Shown here: piece after piece, positions 6,107 through 8,236 of the stretch | Layout of the letters: each line of letters starts with the position of its first letter | How positions within the stretch are numbered: position 1 is the first letter of the stretch | Assembly (NCBI GenBank): GCA_027451915.1 | Contig: DAIDHU010000007.1 | Coordinates: 1 to 8,236, forward strand | Length of the DNA stretch: 8,236 nt | Direction: 5' to 3' | From: Thiomonas sp. | Lineage (GTDB): Bacteria > Pseudomonadota > Gammaproteobacteria > Burkholderiales > Burkholderiaceae_C | Notes under the pieces: generated by a model | What the model was told of the DNA's origin: nothing | Seen by the model: only the letters and a program-made list of their open reading frames with translations | The model's database searches: none | Program-made: the position numbers and the translations under genes

Positions 6107-7361
6107 TGTTCTGGGGAGCGTCCAGGTCGAAGGCGCGGTGCAGCGCGCGCACCGCCAGTTCCAGGTATTTCTCGTCGATCAGCACCGACACCTTGATCTC
6201 CGAGGTGGAGATCATCTGGATGTTGATGCCCTCCTCCGACAGCGTGCGGAACATGGTGCTGGCCACGCCGGCGTGCGAGCGCATGCCCACGCCCACGATC
6301 GACACCTTGCAGGACTTCGGGTCGCCGAGCACGTCCTTGGCGCCGATGTGCGCCTGCACCTCGTTCTTCAGGATCGACAGCGTGCGCGCATAGTCGTTGC
6401 GCCCGACGGTGAAGGAAAAATCGGTGAACCCGGCCACGCTCTGGTTCTGCACGATCATGTCGACTTCGATGTTCGCCTGCCCCACCGCGCTGAGGATCTG
6501 GTAGGCGATGCCCGGGCGATCGGGCACGCCGACCACCGTGATCTTGGCTTCGTCGCGCGCGAAGGCGATGCCGGAAACGACGGCACGTTCCATGTTCTGG
6601 TCCTCTTCGAAAGTGATCAGTGTGCCGCTGCGCATCTCCTGCTCCAGCGGAATGTCCCACGGCGTCAGGCTGGACAGCACGCGCAGGCGCACGCGGTACT
6701 TGCCCGCGAACTCCACCGAGCGGATCTGCAGCACCTTCGATCCCAGGCTGGCCATCTCCAGCATTTCCTCGAAGGTGATCGAGGGCAGTTTCGACGCCTC
6801 CGGAACGACCCGCGGATCGGTCGTGTACACCCCGTCGACGTCGGTGTAGATCTGGCATTCGTCGGCGCCCAGCGCCGCCGCCAGGGCCACGCCCGAGGTG
6901 TCCGATCCACCGCGGCCGAGGGTGGTGATGTTGCCCTGAGCATCCATGCCCTGGAAGCCGGCGACGACCACGATCATGCCCTGGTCCAGGTCGGCGCGGA
7001 TGCGCTGCTCGTCGATGGCCTCGATGCGCGCCTTGGTGAAGGCGCTGTCCGTGTGCACCCCCACCTGGAAGCCGGTGTAGCTGCGCGCCGGCTGGCCCAT
7101 GGACTTGAGCGCCATCGCCAGCAGCCCGATGGTCACCTGTTCGCCGGTGGAGGCCACCACGTCCAGCTCGCGCGGGTCCGGCTCGGGCTGGACTTCGCGC
7201 GCCAGCGCGATCAGCCGGTTGGTCTCCCCCGACATCGCCGAGACGACGACCACGACCTGGTTGCCGGCTTCGGCCCATTTGATGGCGCGCCGGGCGACGT
7301 TCTTGATGCGTTCGACGGAACCGACCGAAGTTCCGCCGTATTTCTGGACGATGAGCGCCAT
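6102..7361 (-). CDS. lysC: Aspartokinase (aspartate kinase), alpha subunit
   Basis: Catalyses ATP-dependent phosphorylation of L-aspartate, the first step toward lysine, threonine, methionine and diaminopimelate. The monofunctional protein has 419 residues, with no fused homoserine dehydrogenase. The kinase domain begins MALIVQKYGGTSVG (residues 1-14). It continues with SAMSGETNRLI, the VASTGEQV block, the GRGGSDTSGVALAAALGAD block and YTDVDGVYTTDPR. Two C-terminal ACT domains (about 265-415) include VGVPDRPGIAYQIL and GVGMRSHAGVASTMF, then INIQMISTSEIK. They probably give feedback control by lysine and/or threonine. ATG 7361 is chosen because the protein begins exactly as the family does; the frame is open upstream to 7703 but that part is the antisense-frame shadow of tilS. 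No Shine-Dalgarno is seen before this ATG, whereas a strong one lies inside the gene (see the internal start). It lies 61 bases downstream of tilS, an order common in Burkholderiales. Confidence 0.97.
   Translation of the reverse strand: MALIVQKYGGTSVGSVERIKNVARRAIKWAEAGNQVVVVVSAMSGETNRLIALAREVQPEPDPRELDVVASTGEQVTIGLLAMALKSMGQPARSYTGFQVGVHTDSAFTKARIEAIDEQRIRADLDQGMIVVVAGFQGMDAQGNITTLGRGGSDTSGVALAAALGADECQIYTDVDGVYTTDPRVVPEASKLPSITFEEMLEMASLGSKVLQIRSVEFAGKYRVRLRVLSSLTPWDIPLEQEMRSGTLITFEEDQNMERAVVSGIAFARDEAKITVVGVPDRPGIAYQILSAVGQANIEVDMIVQNQSVAGFTDFSFTVGRNDYARTLSILKNEVQAHIGAKDVLGDPKSCKVSIVGVGMRSHAGVASTMFRTLSEEGINIQMISTSEIKVSVLIDEKYLELAVRALHRAFDLDAPQNT
6591..6607 (-). promoter_or_regulatory. Probable internal translation start for the aspartokinase beta subunit
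   Basis: On the - strand AAGAGGA (6607-6601) lies 7 bases before an in-frame ATG (6593-6591), which is Met257 of LysC. Starting here would give a 163-residue protein (6102-6593) made of the two ACT domains only. Aspartokinases of the alpha2beta2 type, such as those of Bacillus subtilis LysC and Corynebacterium glutamicum, make a beta subunit of about 160-172 residues from an in-frame internal start. The site here is seen directly; its use is inferred. Confidence 0.6.
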
Positions 7362-7409
7362 GATGGGACGGTGATGGGGCGCGACCCGCCGCTTGGGCCG
7401 CGGCGACGC

Positions 7410-7432
7410 AAAAAGCCCAGGATTATAGGGCT
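7410..7432 (-). terminator. Weak terminator-like hairpin at the tilS end
   Basis: On the - strand AGCCC (7432-7428) pairs with GGGCT (7418-7414) across a 9-base loop, followed by four more T (7413-7410), giving a run of five with the stem's last base. A 5-bp stem is short for an intrinsic terminator. It would cut or attenuate transcription between tilS and lysC. The tilS TAA lies in the loop. Confidence 0.35.
7422..7427 (-). promoter_or_regulatory. Perfect TATAAT -10 hexamer upstream of lysC
   Basis: The - strand carries a perfect sigma-70 -10 consensus, TATAAT, overlapping the tilS stop codon and 60 bases upstream of the lysC ATG. No recognisable TTGACA-like -35 lies 16-18 bases upstream and there is no extended -10 TGn. 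A perfect hexamer is rare by chance in DNA this GC-rich. It may give lysC its own promoter, but part of the match comes from the TAA stop. Confidence 0.35.
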
Positions 7433-8236
7433 GCCGAAGCGCCCGGATCGCAGCGCAGCCACCCGGAGTCGCGCCATAGGCGCGCATGGCCGATCCCGAC
7501 CAGCACCGCGGCGTCACCCGGCGCATCGATCTGGCGCAACAGGTTGTCGATCTGCGCCGCGTTGCTGCGCAGCCCCAGCTCGGCCAACCAGGCCCGCAGC
7601 ACCTGCGCGCGTCTCGGGGTCTCCCAGGCGGCCAGTTGCGCCAGGCGCAGGCCGGCCTCGCCGCGGCAGACACGCAGGTCCCGCGCGGCCTGTTCGCGCA
7701 CATGTCCGGCCGCCTGCGCGCACAGCGCCGCGCTGCGCCCCAGGGTCCGGCGCCAGGCCGGCTCCAGGCGATCGAGCACGGGCAGCAGTTCAGCGCGGAT
7801 GCGGCCGCGGCGCAGCGCCGGGTCCTCGTTCATGGGGTCGCGCACATAGGGCACGCCGGCGGCGTCCAGCTCCGCGCGCAAGCGGGGCGCCGGGCATTCC
7901 AGCAAGGGGCGCCCCAGCCACACCCCCGCGCGCTGCGCGGCCGGCGGCATCGCCGCCAGCCCGGCGGGGCCGGCGCCGCGCAACAGGGCCAGCAGCGGGC
8001 TCTCCGCCTGATCGTCGGCATGGTGCCCCAACAGCAACCAGGCGCAGCCCAGTTCGCGCGCGGCTCGCGCGAGGGCGGCATGGCGCATCAGGCGCGCCTG
8101 CTCCTCCAGGCTGTCGCCGCGCCGGCGCGGCACCTCCACGCGCAGCACCCGGCACGCCACCCCCCACTGCGCGCACTGGCGGCGGGCGTGCTCGGCGAAG
8201 TCGTCGGCGGCCGCCTGCAGGCCGTGGTGCACATGC
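7423..8236 (-). CDS. tilS: tRNA(Ile)-lysidine synthase, 3' part (5' end outside window)
   Basis: Uses ATP and lysine to convert C34 of the CAU-anticodon tRNA-Ile to lysidine, which switches it from reading AUG to AUA. About 271 codons are present. The window edge cuts the gene just after the expected SGGxDS PP-loop region: the first visible residues, HVHHGLQ, match the family's VHVHHGL stretch. The second signature, LLLGHHADDQAESPLLALLRG, is clear at about 66-85 residues in, with Ser replacing the more usual Thr. The YVRDPMNEDPALRRGRIR block follows, then the helical substrate-binding domain. The frame ends about 195 residues after the HHADDQ motif, so the full protein would be near 320 residues. 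This is a short form that probably lacks the extra C-terminal domain of E. coli TilS (about 430). It ends in TAA at 7425-7423. A GTG at 8232 is only an internal Val. Confidence 0.94.
   Translation of the reverse strand, partial: HVHHGLQAAADDFAEHARRQCAQWGVACRVLRVEVPRRRGDSLEEQARLMRHAALARAARELGCAWLLLGHHADDQAESPLLALLRGAGPAGLAAMPPAAQRAGVWLGRPLLECPAPRLRAELDAAGVPYVRDPMNEDPALRRGRIRAELLPVLDRLEPAWRRTLGRSAALCAQAAGHVREQAARDLRVCRGEAGLRLAQLAAWETPRRAQVLRAWLAELGLRSNAAQIDNLLRQIDAPGDAAVLVGIGHARLWRDSGWLRCDPGASAAL

Noticed and set aside
4723..7278. 851-residue open frame on the - strand, opposite the kinase and out of frame in lysC
   Set aside because: Its translation is low-complexity Arg/Gly/Ala/Gln/His-rich and it overlaps genes with clear family motifs. 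Long shadow frames are expected when third codon positions are nearly all G or C.
7362..7422. Lysine riboswitch upstream of lysC
   Set aside because: The 61-base leader is far too short for the lysine riboswitch, and no matching conserved pieces are seen.
7362..7703. N-terminal extension of aspartokinase to an upstream ATG at 7703
   Set aside because: The extra 114 residues are an out-of-frame reading of tilS, and the family start MALIVQKYGGTS is at 7361.

Overview
The window looks like a chromosomal segment from a very GC-rich (about 70% by eye) betaproteobacterium, probably Burkholderiales-like. This rests on the ileS-lspA pair, the tilS-lysC pair and the protein sequences. The lineage is an inference from remembered family sequences; no search was run. 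No tRNA, rRNA, CRISPR array, insertion sequence, transposase or phage gene is visible, and gene density is high.

Layout. On the + strand, positions 1-2069 hold the C-terminal half of isoleucyl-tRNA synthetase (ileS), overlapping lspA (lipoprotein signal peptidase). A DUF2189-type integral membrane protein follows (2149-2949). It converges on qorA, an NADPH:quinone oxidoreductase on the - strand (2985-3959). Divergent from qorA, behind a 125-bp intergenic region, lies a QseB/QseC-like two-component operon on the + strand: response regulator 4085-4771 and histidine kinase 4768-6072, overlapping as GTGA. This converges on lysC (aspartokinase, 6102-7361, - strand). Upstream of lysC lies the 3' part of tilS (tRNA-Ile lysidine synthase, 7423-8236, cut by the window edge).

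Most of the window is housekeeping: tRNA charging (IleS), tRNA-Ile modification (TilS), lipoprotein maturation (LspA) and entry to the lysine/threonine/methionine pathway (LysC). The striking point is that both genes of the two-component operon carry one in-frame TAA in an otherwise intact reading frame. One replaces the conserved Glu of the regulator's N-terminal LLVEDD motif (4103-4105). The other lies in the kinase linker just after the second membrane segment (5290-5292). The system therefore looks freshly inactivated, or the assembly has errors there. Reading TAA as a sense codon is argued against by tilS, which ends in TAA. Reading through that codon would fuse tilS to roughly 900 residues of antisense-frame sequence.

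A second point is a strong Shine-Dalgarno plus ATG inside lysC at codon 257. It would make a 163-residue regulatory (beta) subunit, as known for alpha2beta2 aspartokinases. I do not see a clearly new biological system here.
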